DNA of 64,000 bases from a virus: the IMG/VR virus record IMGVR_UViG_3300036832_001295, positions 21,709-85,708 of that record; one strand, written 5' to 3'. Position numbers and translations under genes: made by a program. The notes beneath the pieces were generated by a model, which was not told the origin of the DNA, did not search any database, and worked only from the letters and a program-made list of their open reading frames with translations. Position 1 is the first letter of the stretch; the number at the start of each line of letters is the position of its first letter. Positions 9,855-17,849 of the stretch are shown here, piece by piece.

Positions 9855-10116
9855 CGTCGTCCTCCTTCTCCGGTTCGGGTTCGGGCACCGCGATGCCATG
9901 TTCGGCCAGCAGCATCATCAGTCGATAGTTGGCCAGTTCGGCCTGCACCCGACCGTGCCGCTCCTCGGCAAGCATCCCCTCGACCTCGCCTAGCTCGCCC
10001 TTGGCCGCCCGGCGTTCCTTGCTGCGCGCCGCCCGGATGGCCAGCAGCACTCCGGCGACGGCGGTGATGATCGCAGCCAGCCCGGTGACGATGGCGACGA
10101 TGTTGAAGGTGTCCAT
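9808..10116 (-). CDS. Holin-like small membrane protein
   Basis: A 102-aa protein with one N-terminal membrane helix (about residues 5-27; IVAIVTGLAAIITAVAGVLL), a basic stretch (RAARSKERRAAKG), a predicted amphipathic coiled coil (40-70) and an acidic C-terminus. It lies directly after the endolysin gene. Size, topology and position fit a one-helix holin or a lysis accessory protein. The ATG start agrees with a GGGAGGGCG ribosome-binding site. Confidence 0.55.
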   Translation of the reverse strand: MDTFNIVAIVTGLAAIITAVAGVLLAIRAARSKERRAAKGELGEVEGMLAEERHGRVQAELANYRLMMLLAEHGIAVPEPEPEKEDDDEPGDELGGPDLRQS

Positions 10117-10133
10117 CGCCCTCCCGCCACGGT

Positions 10134-11102
10134 TCACCAGTACAAGATCCGCCACCAGGCTCGGGTGACGGTGGCCGCCTTGCTGGCCGAGACGAGCAGT
10201 CGCAGGTTGGTCTTGTCCCCGACCGTGCCGACCTGGCTGTAGACGAACTCGCTGCTGGCGGTGGGGGCGGCCAGCAGCTGCCCGCGCGGGAAGATGGACT
10301 TCTGGTTGTTGCCGCGGTCCAGGTTCTGCACCTGCACGTAGAGAACGCCGTCCGGGCCGAGCCCGGCGACGTAGAGCCAGGCGGTGAGGCTGATGAACCG
10401 GGCGGTGTTGGGCAGGATCGCCGATGCCCCGCCGGAGGCGGTTGTCGGGTTCCAGCCGTCCCACTGCAGGTAGGTGTTGGTAGGCGCGGCGGGCACCTTG
10501 GTGGGTTTCTTCGCGGAGGCGGTCAGGTACAGCTGGGCGGGCATGTCGACCTCCGGCGGGGGAGTGGGGACGGGGCTGGTGGGCAGAATCGCGGTGCCCA
10601 GCGACAGGCAGTGCTTGTAGCGGGTGGTGCGGTCGGCCAGCCCGTTCAACCCGCCGTTGATGGCCCGGGTGGCCCCGACGATGTCGCCCTGGTCGGAGAG
10701 GGTGTTCAGCTGCGGGCGGGACACCGTCCAGTACCAGACCGGGCCGAGCCAGGCCCATTGGTCGGCAGCCAGGGTGGGCGGGTGGTTGAGGAACAGATTC
10801 GGGTCGTTGAGCAGGTTCTTGCGGGCGCACCACTGCCCGAAGGCGGCGTAGTTGTAGTCCCAGGTGATCTGGATGAAGGTGCGCCCGATGTAGGGCGGGT
10901 AGGTTGCCCCGGGCGGTGGCTGGATTTCCTGCTTGTAGCGCAGCGAGCCGGATTCATGCCCGATCTGGGCCAGGAACATGGCGGCCCGGCGCACGTTGGT
11001 GATCTCGCCGATGACCATCGCGGCGTTGGCCCCGTTGACCAGCTGGCTGGCGCGGGGCAAGTCCAGCCCGGGCATCGCCTTGACGAGGGTGGCGGCGTCC
11101 AC
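10134..11102 (-). CDS. Endolysin, GH19 chitinase/muramidase-type
   Basis: A 322-aa protein. Residues about 1-165 match the glycoside hydrolase 19 lysin fold: AQIGHESGSLRY carries the likely catalytic Glu, followed by YIGRTFIQITW..NYAAFG and the AINGG motif near 140. Such domains cut the glycan backbone of peptidoglycan. Residues about 185-322 form a separate beta-rich domain, probably for cell-wall binding. The start is GTG with AAGGA very close, so a downstream start cannot be excluded. It is followed by the holin-like gene. Confidence 0.8.
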   Translation of the reverse strand: MDAATLVKAMPGLDLPRASQLVNGANAAMVIGEITNVRRAAMFLAQIGHESGSLRYKQEIQPPPGATYPPYIGRTFIQITWDYNYAAFGQWCARKNLLNDPNLFLNHPPTLAADQWAWLGPVWYWTVSRPQLNTLSDQGDIVGATRAINGGLNGLADRTTRYKHCLSLGTAILPTSPVPTPPPEVDMPAQLYLTASAKKPTKVPAAPTNTYLQWDGWNPTTASGGASAILPNTARFISLTAWLYVAGLGPDGVLYVQVQNLDRGNNQKSIFPRGQLLAAPTASSEFVYSQVGTVGDKTNLRLLVSASKAATVTRAWWRILYW

Positions 11103-11187
11103 ATTCCTTCGTATGGTGCGGTGCGGGTCGGACAGGGGGGCCTTGAACCGGGACGTTTGAAACCGTCAAGAAATAGAGGCGATGGTC

Positions 11188-11218
11188 TTGCACACCTGGC
11201 GCTGGGATGTGCTACAGT
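11188..11218 (+). promoter_or_regulatory. Promoter for the 11.3-12.8 kb operon
   Basis: TTGCAC at 11188-11193 and TACAGT at 11213-11218, spacer 19. The boxes resemble those of the minus-strand early cassettes (TTGCRC...TANNRT), but the spacer is long and there is no CRP-like palindrome. It lies between the divergent endolysin gene and the plus-strand operon. Confidence 0.5.
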
Positions 11219-11294
11219 TCCTGTGTCATCGCTTCCGCGGTGCAAACCACACAGGGTTCATAACCCACTACTCAAAGCCTATAGGAGGCTTACT

Positions 11295-11942
11295 ATGACC
11301 GCAGCACCTACTGCTGCTCTGCACATCCCACGCATCAACGTGGAGACCCTGCTGGTGCCGATCCTCGGGACCAGCCCGCTGCTCGTGCACCAGTGGTCCC
11401 AGAAGGCCAAGCTGCAGATGCTCAACGCGCAGCAGGGCATCAAGACCATCAAGGAACCCCGCGACCCGCAGTCGGAGTACGAGGCCAGCCTGTACCGGGC
11501 CGGGGACGACGGCTACGGCATCCCGTCGGTCGCCTTCAAGGCGGCCACCGTGTCCGCGGCCCGCGTCTACGGCAAGGCGGTCCGGATGACCGAACTGCGC
11601 CAGTTCCTGTTCTTCCGCGGCAAGATGTACAAGGGCAACAACGGCAAGTTCAGCTGCAACCAACAGCTGTTCCTGCTCGACGGCACCCCGCAGATGCGCG
11701 AAGACATGGTCACCGTCGGCATCTCCGGCACCGACCTGCGCTACCGGGGCGAGTTCACCGAGTGGTCGACCACGCTGACCGTCGAGTACATCAAGTCCTC
11801 GATCACCAAGGAGTCGGTGCTCGGCATCATCGAGGCGGCCGGAACCACCGTCGGGGTCGGCGAGTGGCGGCCGGAGAAGGACGGCGAGTTCGGCACCTTC
11901 AAGCTCGACCCGTCCCGTGAGGTGCAGGTCATCTCGGCATGA
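11295..11942 (+). CDS. Conserved phage-type protein of unknown function
   Basis: A 215-aa soluble protein, first of a three-gene plus-strand operon, with the ribosome-binding site AGGAGG 8 nt before ATG. The N-terminus has the pattern ETLLVPILGTSPLLVHQWS.KAK, which I have seen in uncharacterised phage and prophage proteins. The centre reads GYGIPSVAFKAATVSAAR and the C-terminus GVGEWRPEKDGEFGTFKL. No catalytic motif is evident. It overlaps the next gene by 4 nt (ATGA). Confidence 0.7.
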   Translation: MTAAPTAALHIPRINVETLLVPILGTSPLLVHQWSQKAKLQMLNAQQGIKTIKEPRDPQSEYEASLYRAGDDGYGIPSVAFKAATVSAARVYGKAVRMTELRQFLFFRGKMYKGNNGKFSCNQQLFLLDGTPQMREDMVTVGISGTDLRYRGEFTEWSTTLTVEYIKSSITKESVLGIIEAAGTTVGVGEWRPEKDGEFGTFKLDPSREVQVISA

Positions 11943-12307
11943 GCGGCGACCCGCAGCAGTGGTTGCGGACGGAGTTGAAGGGGGTGCGCGTCCGGCAGGG
12001 CGCGCTCACCCCGGCCACGTTGCTGGCTGACGTGACCCAGACCGGCCCGACGCATCCGCTCTATGACCGGTTCCTGTGGTCGGTGGACACGCCGCAGGAC
12101 AAGGCCCAACTGGCCCGCATGCTGATCCACGAGGCCCATCCGGAGCAGGCCTGCCGCCAGGCCACCCTGGACGAGGTACAGGCCGGGTTCGCCCGGCTGG
12201 GGTTTTCCACCGGCAGCTTGCAGACCAACTACCACCGTGAGGACCACATTCTGTTCACGGTGGACGACGCACAGCGGCTGCTGGCCGCATTAGGGGGACA
12301 GTCATGA
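11939..12307 (+). CDS. Unknown protein, paralogue of its neighbour
   Basis: A 122-aa protein. Residues about 20-62 (GALTPATLLADV...HPLYDRFLW, then a Q..LARMLI stretch) parallel residues about 24-68 of the next gene (GELTPQAVLAEV...HPLYDRFEW). This is a small domain seen in uncharacterised phage proteins. Start and stop overlap both neighbours by 4 nt. Function unknown. Confidence 0.7.
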   Translation: MSGDPQQWLRTELKGVRVRQGALTPATLLADVTQTGPTHPLYDRFLWSVDTPQDKAQLARMLIHEAHPEQACRQATLDEVQAGFARLGFSTGSLQTNYHREDHILFTVDDAQRLLAALGGQS

Positions 12308-12759
12308 GCTTCTCCGCCTACGAGGCGCAGCGGGAACTGATCACGCAGCTGGAAGAGGTTCGCGAACACCGCGGCGAACTGACCCCGCAGGCGGTGTTGG
12401 CCGAGGTCGAGGAGACCGGCAAGCGGCACCCGCTCTACGACCGGTTCGAGTGGAACAACCGGGTCGCCGGGCACGGCTACCGCCTCGACCAGGCGCACCG
12501 GCTGATCATGTCCGTGAAGGTGATCTTCCGGGGACCGACCGACGAGGAACGCAAGATCCGCAAGTACGTCGCGGTGCCGCAGCCGATGGCCCACCAACCC
12601 AACTACGAGCCGATCGAGGACGTCGCGATGGACGACCTGAAACGCAAGCTGGTGCTGCAGGACGCGGAACGGCGCTGGAAGGCGTTGCGGACCCAGTTCG
12701 GCCACCTGCAGGAGTTCATCGACCTGGTGCTGGGCGACCTGAACGGCAAGGCCAGCTGA
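12304..12759 (+). CDS. Unknown protein with HPLYDRFEW domain
   Basis: A 151-aa protein. The N-terminal LTP..VL.E......HPLYDRFEW...A..YRL.QA.RLI pattern is shared with the preceding gene. The C-terminal 50 residues are a charged helix (DDLKRKLVLQDAERRWKAL). It is the last gene of the operon and is followed by two hairpins. Function unknown; both proteins may act together. Confidence 0.7.
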   Translation: MSFSAYEAQRELITQLEEVREHRGELTPQAVLAEVEETGKRHPLYDRFEWNNRVAGHGYRLDQAHRLIMSVKVIFRGPTDEERKIRKYVAVPQPMAHQPNYEPIEDVAMDDLKRKLVLQDAERRWKALRTQFGHLQEFIDLVLGDLNGKAS

Positions 12760-12762
12760 GCT

Positions 12763-12793
12763 AAACACGCTCGGCCAGGTGCCGATCGTGTTT
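12763..12793 (+). terminator. Intrinsic terminator
   Basis: AAACACG-C-TCGGC, loop CAGGT, GCCGA-T-CGTGTTT: a 12-pair stem with one mismatch, ending in TTT, directly after the operon stop codon. Confidence 0.7.
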
Positions 12794-12797
12794 GTCG

Positions 12798-12841
12798 AGA
12801 TCCGGGATGCCCAACCGCGGGGGAGGGAGCATCCCGGATCT
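12798..12841. terminator. Second hairpin (13-bp perfect stem)
   Basis: AGATCCGGGATGC pairs exactly with GCATCCCGGATCT across an 18-nt G-rich loop. It lies just 4 nt after the first terminator and 10 nt before the pentamer repeat. It could back up termination or mark the border of the repeat island. Confidence 0.55.
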
Positions 12842-12851
12842 TCGGCGTCTG

Positions 12852-13253
12852 CGGGCAGGGCTTGGTTCGGCACGGTTCGGCACGGCAGGGCTGGGCAGGC
12901 ACGGCAAGGCTGGGCCCGTCGAGGTTCGGCGTGGCAAGGCCCGGCAGGCCAGGCAGGGTGTGGCACGGCACGTCGTGGCGGGGTTCGGCAGGGCTGGGCA
13001 GGCAAGGCGAGGCACGGCATGGCACGGCCTGGCGCGGCCGGGCAGGCAAGGCGTGGATGGCCCGGCGGGACGTGGCAAGGCGGGGCAGGCACGGCTTGGT
13101 TGGGCACGGCAGGGCTAGGTTCGGCATGGCGGGGCAGGCAGGGCTTGGTGCGGCCAGGCGCGGTTGGGGTTGGCGCGGTGCGGCGGGGCAGGCGTGGCAC
13201 GGCTTGTCATGGCTGGGCAGGGCTGGTCTTGGCGCGGCGTGGCAGGCTGTGCC
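12852..13253. repeat. Degenerate pentanucleotide repeat block A (GG-Y-N-N)
   Basis: About 400 bp in which GG recurs nearly every 5 bp on the plus strand, usually followed by C. The two remaining positions vary freely (CACGG, TTCGG, CAAGG, CGTGG, CATGG). The phase is shifted at intervals by a 4-nt CAGG unit (CAGGCANGG). Stop codons are rare in all six frames, so long false ORFs appear. Nothing supports coding. Confidence 0.85.
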
Positions 13254-13291
13254 GAACAGGTCAAACGGTGATCTGGTTAGGGGGAATCGGG

Positions 13292-13738
13292 ATGAAGATT
13301 CATACGCTGTTGGCGTTGGCCGCGGCCGGGGTGTGCACCGCCGGAATGGTGGTCTTCGCGGCACCGGCCTCGGCGGCGCAGTCGGAGTTGACCCTCAACT
13401 GCACCGGCCTCGGCATGGTGACGGTGGCGACCAACAACAACAACTCATCCGAGCACGGTGGTTGGGGCGCGGCGCAGACCGTGAACATTCCCGGGCACGG
13501 TATCGCGACCTCGTTCTCCGGCACGATTACCGACCTGGTGACCGGCACCAGCGTGAGCTTCACCCAGGTCAAGGGCAACGGCAACGCCAACCAGAACACC
13601 ACCGGGCAACCCACCATGTGCTCACAGACGATCACCGGCACGGTGGTCGACTTCACCGGGGGGTTCATCCCGCCGGGCATGTCGGGCTCTGACCCGGCCA
13701 CCTTCATGCTCACGGTGGGCGTGATTTACAAGGCCTGA
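13292..13738 (+). CDS. Small secreted protein inside the repeat island
   Basis: A 148-aa protein with a clear Sec signal peptide (MKIHTLLALAAAGVCTAGMV..., probable cleavage after ASA near residue 28). The mature part has beta-type sequence, two Cys (CTGLGMV and MCSQTIT) and an Asn-rich stretch (ATNNNNSSEHGG). RBS: AGGGGG 8 nt before ATG. Composition is normal coding, unlike the repeats that begin within 50 nt on both sides. It looks like a cargo (moron) gene. No family recognised; could act on the host envelope or as a superinfection factor. Confidence 0.8.
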   Translation: MKIHTLLALAAAGVCTAGMVVFAAPASAAQSELTLNCTGLGMVTVATNNNNSSEHGGWGAAQTVNIPGHGIATSFSGTITDLVTGTSVSFTQVKGNGNANQNTTGQPTMCSQTITGTVVDFTGGFIPPGMSGSDPATFMLTVGVIYKA

Positions 13739-13739
13739 C

Positions 13740-16590
13740 TCGGCAGGCAGGGCTTGGCGGGGCATGGTTCGGCGCGGCATGGCACGGTGTGGCAGCCAGG
13801 GCACGGCGCGGCACGGCACGGCCTGGCTCGGCGCGGCAGGCGCGGCGCGGCGCGGCGGGGTCGGGCCCGGCCTGGTGCGGCGAGACATGGCGCGGCGAGG
13901 CAGGCATGGTGTGGCTCGGCCTGGCTCGGCAAGGCAGGGCAGGCACGGCATGGTTGGGCTCGGCGCGGTTGGGCGTCGCAGGGCTTGGCAGGCAGGGCGA
14001 GGTGTGGCGGGTCCAGGCATGGCGCGGCAGGCATGGCCCGGCGCGGCTCGGTACGGCAAGGTGGGGCGTGGCAGGCGGGGTTGGGTTCGGTTTGGCATGG
14101 CGCGGTTGGGCACGGCACGGCTCGGCAGGCGTGGCTTGGCGTGTCGAGGCGGGGCTGGGTTCGCTGGGCCAGGCGGGGCAGGGCAGGCGTGGCTGGGCGG
14201 GTTCCGGCAAGGCAAGGCATGGCCAGGCAGGCACGGCCCGGTTCGGTATGGCACGTCGTGGCCAGACTTGGCTTGGCAGGCGTGGCTTGGTGTGGCACGG
14301 CCGGGTCAGGCACGGTTGGGCGCGGCAGGCTCGGCGAGGCGTGTCATGGCAAGGCTCGGCTAGGTAGGGCACGGCAGCCGAGGCCTGGTGAGGCAGGGCA
14401 ACGCGAGGCATGGCTAGGCCCGGCAGTCGGGGCGTGGCATGACCCGGTGTGGCAGGTCACGGCAAGGCGTGGCGCGGCAGGCACGGCTAGGTCGGGCGCG
14501 GATCGGCGTGGCATGGCGTGGCAGCTAAGGCGCGGCGGGGCACGGCACGGCTGGCTAGGCAAGGCTCGGCCCGGTGCGGCATGGCAGGTCAGGGCAGGCG
14601 TGGCAGGGTGCGGCAGGGTCAGGCGCGGCAGGGCTAGGCGGGGCTTGGCAGGCAAACGTGGTTTAGCTGGGCCCGGCGTGCCGGGGCACGGTGGGGCGTG
14701 GCAGGCAGAGCAAGGCTCGGCTTGGTTCGGCGTGGCATGGCAGGCAGGGCTAGGCAAGGTATGACAAGGCTGGGTGCGGCATGGCGTGGCTGGCATTCGT
14801 GGTTTGGCTGGGCGGGCCGCGGCGGGGCAGGCAAGGCATGGCTTGGCATCGCATGGTGTGGCTCGGCTAGGCGCGGCAGGGCAGGCAGGCGAGGCCGGGC
14901 AGGCAGGGCTGGATTCGGCCGGGCATGGCTTGGCGCGGTTTGGCAGGCAAGGCAGGCATGGTGAGGCACGGCAGGGCACGGCGCGGCTAGGCGCGGCAGG
15001 CGAGGCAGGGCCCGGCTAGTCCAGGTGCGGCGGGTCGCGGCCGGGTTCGGCAGGGCAGGCTCGGTTGGGCTGGGCGGGGCGTGGTTTGGCAAGGCAGGGT
15101 TGGGCACGGCAGGCAGGCAGGGCGTGGTTGGGCTCGGGCGGCTGGGCACGGCAGGGCAGGCACGGCGGGTCCGGGCGAGGCTCGGCAAGGTCCGGCCTGG
15201 CGGGGTAGGGCCTGGCAGGCGAGGCGGGGTGTGGCGGGGCCTGGCGGGTCAAGGCACGTCATGGCGCGGCAGGCATGGCGAGGCAGGGCTTGGTCCGGCA
15301 GGGCACGTCCCGGCTTGGCTTGGCAGGCTCGGCCAGGCGCGGTTGGGCGAGGCATGGCAAGGCAGGGCTCGGCCAGGCAGGCATGGCCCGGCGAGACCCG
15401 GCTCGGCTCGGTGCGGCATGGCGCGGCATGGCAGGCAGGGCGCGGCGCGGCCAGGCGAGGCCGGGCTTGGCTCGGTCCGGCCTGGCGAGGCGAGGCAGGC
15501 ATGGCCCGGTATGGCACGGTGCGGCACGTCCCGGCGTGGTATGGCAGCCGAGGCCCGGCTTAGCGTGGCAGGTCTTGGCGAGGCCTGGTGTGGCACGGCA
15601 AGGCAGGGCGTGGCAGGCATCGCGTGGTGTGGCACGGCCCGGTGGGGCACGGCTTGGCAGGCATCGCACGGCGCGGCATGGCAGGTCGAGGCAAAGCCTG
15701 GCGGGCACGGCAGGCATGGCCCGGTCCGGTTCGGCACCGCACGGCGGGGCATGGCAGGCATGGTTCGGCTTGGCGTGGTGTGGTGGGGCACGGCAGGGCA
15801 CGGCAGGCAGGGCTCGGCGTGGTTCGGCACGGCACGGTGTGGCGTGGCTTGGCGGGCAGGGCTCGGCCGGGTTGGGTACGGCGTGGTCAGGCGAGGCGCG
15901 GCGCGGTGTGGCAGGCAGGGCTCGGTACGGCGGGGCATGGCAGGGTGTGGCTAGGCCCGGCGGGCATGGCATGGCGCGGCAAGTCCAGGCGAGGCGCGGC
16001 GAGGCGTGGCGAGGCGAGGCGAGGCAGGCAAGGCAAGGTCGGGCAGGGCACGGTATGGCCCGGTGTGGTTGGCATGGCGCGGCATGGCAGGCAGGGCGCG
16101 GCAGGCTGGGCTCGGCACGGCTAGGCGCGGCTCGGCAAGGCGTGGTGGGGCAGCCGGGGCTGGGCGAGTTGGGCATGGCCGGGCGCGGCGTGGCAGTCCA
16201 GGCAGGGCAGGACGAGGCAGGGCTAGGCGCGGCTTGGCAGGGCAGGCTTGGCCCGGCGGGGCATGGTTGGGCTAGTCAAGGTCGGGCATGGCAGGCAGGG
16301 CAGGGCTTGGCCCGGCAACGCAGGGCTTGGCCCGGCGCGGCAGGCACGGCAGGGTTAGGCGGGGCGGGGTCCGGCTAGGCCTGGCAGGCAAGGCGGGGCA
16401 GGTCCCGGCTTGGTTGGGCACGGCTCGGCGCGGCAGGCGTGGCAGAGTTCGGCGAGGCTAGGCGTGGCAAGGCCCGGCTAGGCAGCCACGGCGGGGCCTG
16501 GCCAGGCATGGCAAGGTGAGGTGCGGCGCGGCATGGCAGGCGTGGCTTGGCGTGGCACCGTGTGGCCACGCGTGGCACGGCACGGCAGGC
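13740..16590. repeat. Degenerate pentanucleotide repeat block B (GG-Y-N-N)
   Basis: About 2850 bp of the same repeat as block A and in the same orientation (G-rich plus strand). Units seen include CACGG, CATGG, CGCGG, CTTGG, CTCGG, CCCGG, TGTGG and CTAGG. A phase-shifting CAGG recurs about every 40-60 bp. It starts 2 nt after the secreted-protein stop codon and ends at a hairpin. Apparent ORFs here, such as Pro/Cys/Arg-rich minus frames, follow from the 15-bp (5 bp x 3) super-period and are not genes. Confidence 0.85.
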
Positions 16591-16609
16591 TCGGAAAACC
16601 GGGCCTGCC
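16584..16609 (-). terminator. Terminator of the portal/endolysin operon
   Basis: GGCAGGC-T-CGG, loop AAAA, CCG-G-GCCTGCC forms a strong hairpin immediately after the last minus-strand gene, at the junction with repeat block B. No long U tract. Confidence 0.55.
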
Positions 16610-16612
16610 CGC

Positions 16613-16786
16613 TCACCCCTCGCTGTCGCTGCACCCCACGTCGCGGTACTCCACCTCGGTCGTCTGGCTCGGCGGGTCCACCTGCGGGTAGTCGTAGTCC
16701 TCGACCAGGTCGAAGCGTTCCTCCTCGTAGGAGGTCTCCGGCGGCGGCGGCTCCTCGGTCGGCTCCGGGATCGGCACCTCGCTCAT
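16613..16786 (-). CDS. Short acidic Pro/Glu-rich protein
   Basis: A 57-aa protein, strongly acidic (PTEEPPPPETSYEEERFDL) and disordered by composition. Its VEDYDYPQV...TTEVEYRDV part resembles the DYAEV repeats at 1-156. ATG 16786 has a GGGAGAG ribosome-binding site and follows the endolysin stop by 10 nt. Role unknown, perhaps a virion linker. Confidence 0.55.
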   Translation of the reverse strand: MSEVPIPEPTEEPPPPETSYEEERFDLVEDYDYPQVDPPSQTTEVEYRDVGCSDSEG

Positions 16787-16796
16787 CGTCTCTCCC

Positions 16797-17591
16797 TCAG
16801 TAGGTGAACAGCCGGGTCCAGTCGCCCCGCCACACCTGGCCGACATGCTTGCTGCGCGGGGTGTGCTTCTTCTGCCACTTGGTCACCGCGGCGGTAGTAG
16901 TTGCTCCGTAGACGCCCGGGGTCCACTTGCCGCCGAAGCCGAGGGCCGCCAGCCGGTTCTGGATGGCCTGGATGTCCGGGCGTTCGGCGACGTAGTAGCC
17001 GCCGTGGCTGGTGTTCGGCCCGGCGATCGGCCCGAAGTAGTGGCCCTTCTTCATGTAGGAGGGCCAGCGGCGGCGCAACTTCTTCTCCTTGCCCGGTTTG
17101 GCCGGTGCCTTGGGGGCCGAACCCTGCCCGCAGAAGACCTGCGCGACCCGCTGCCAGGCGGGTCCGTCGTTGACGTAGGCGCGGTGCCCGGACAGATGCA
17201 CGTGCCAAAGATGTGATTTGTCCGAACTGACCCATTTCAGGGTCTGCACGTCCAGCCCGGTGACGTCCTTGCCGTTGACGGTGCCGAAGAACTCGCGCAG
17301 CGTCTGCATCCGCACGTCGTGCGCCTTGGCGGCGTTGATCAGCCGTTGGGTGACCTTGCGCATCTGCGCCGCGGGCAGCGTGACGTCCAGGGCGGACGCG
17401 GCCTGCCCGTCGCCCTTGCGGTCGATCGGTTGGGTCACCGAATAGTCGTCCTTGGGCAGCACGTCCCGGCAACGGTGGTAGCCGTAGGCGTGGCTGCGGT
17501 CCCCGACGATGCCGGACAGCTGCGCCTGCGGGATGAAATGGTGGATGGTGTTGTAGGCCGCCTGGATCGCCTGCGGGGCATATTCGCTCAT
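16797..17591 (-). CDS. Endolysin, M15-type peptidase with peptidoglycan-binding domain
   Basis: A 264-aa protein. The catalytic domain (about 20-155) shows the zinc-peptidase M15 pattern: SHAYGYHRCRD (His34 or His39), SALDV (Asp69) and HLWHVHLS (His130/His132). These enzymes cut D-Ala-containing peptide stems. A basic linker (160-180) leads to a peptidoglycan_binding_1-like domain (about 205-262; DIQAIQNRLAALGF...VYGATTTAAVTKWQ). It lies downstream of the portal gene, 6 kb from the GH19 lysin. It could be a virion-associated lysin or the second lysis enzyme. Confidence 0.8.
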   Translation of the reverse strand: MSEYAPQAIQAAYNTIHHFIPQAQLSGIVGDRSHAYGYHRCRDVLPKDDYSVTQPIDRKGDGQAASALDVTLPAAQMRKVTQRLINAAKAHDVRMQTLREFFGTVNGKDVTGLDVQTLKWVSSDKSHLWHVHLSGHRAYVNDGPAWQRVAQVFCGQGSAPKAPAKPGKEKKLRRRWPSYMKKGHYFGPIAGPNTSHGGYYVAERPDIQAIQNRLAALGFGGKWTPGVYGATTTAAVTKWQKKHTPRSKHVGQVWRGDWTRLFTY

Positions 17592-17606
17592 CGGTGTTCC
17601 TCCCGT

Positions 17607-17849
17607 TCAGCCCACACCGTCACCGGGCAGGGCAACCGTAACCCGGCCTCCCGTTATCCACTGCCCCCAGACCGACCTGATCCGGGGACCGGGCGGCGGC
17701 AGCACCGGCACCTCGACGTTGACCAGCGCCCGGCAGCACCGGCAGCGGTACTCCCGGTAGGCGGCACCATCCAGCGTGATGCAGGACCGCTCGTCACTGT
17801 CCAGGTCCTGCTGCCCGCAGTTCGGGCAGACCGCGCCGATCTCACACAT
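17607..17849 (-). CDS. Zinc-ribbon protein
   Basis: An 80-aa protein with paired cysteine knuckles CPNCGQQ (residues 8-11) and CRCC (36-39), probably one zinc ribbon. The C-terminal half is hydrophobic beta (SVWGQWITGGRVTVALPG). Its ATG overlaps the end of the portal gene by 8 nt. Role unknown. Confidence 0.65.
   Translation of the reverse strand: MCEIGAVCPNCGQQDLDSDERSCITLDGAAYREYRCRCCRALVNVEVPVLPPPGPRIRSVWGQWITGGRVTVALPGDGVG

Noticed and set aside
9855-9899. Longer start (9899) of the membrane collagen-like protein
   Set aside because: Would add a basic segment read from the holin-like gene; ATG 9854 directly precedes the membrane helix.
12779-16578. Many ORFs of 60-370 codons on both strands within the pentamer repeats (Pro/Cys/Arg-rich or Gly/Arg/Ala-rich)
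   Set aside because: All six frames are open together because the repeat seldom makes stop codons. The products only mirror the 5-bp unit read as a 15-bp super-period, and no ribosome-binding sites are evident.
13740-16590. CRISPR array
   Set aside because: The repeat unit is about 5 bp with no constant 25-40 bp repeats or spacers, and no cas genes are present.
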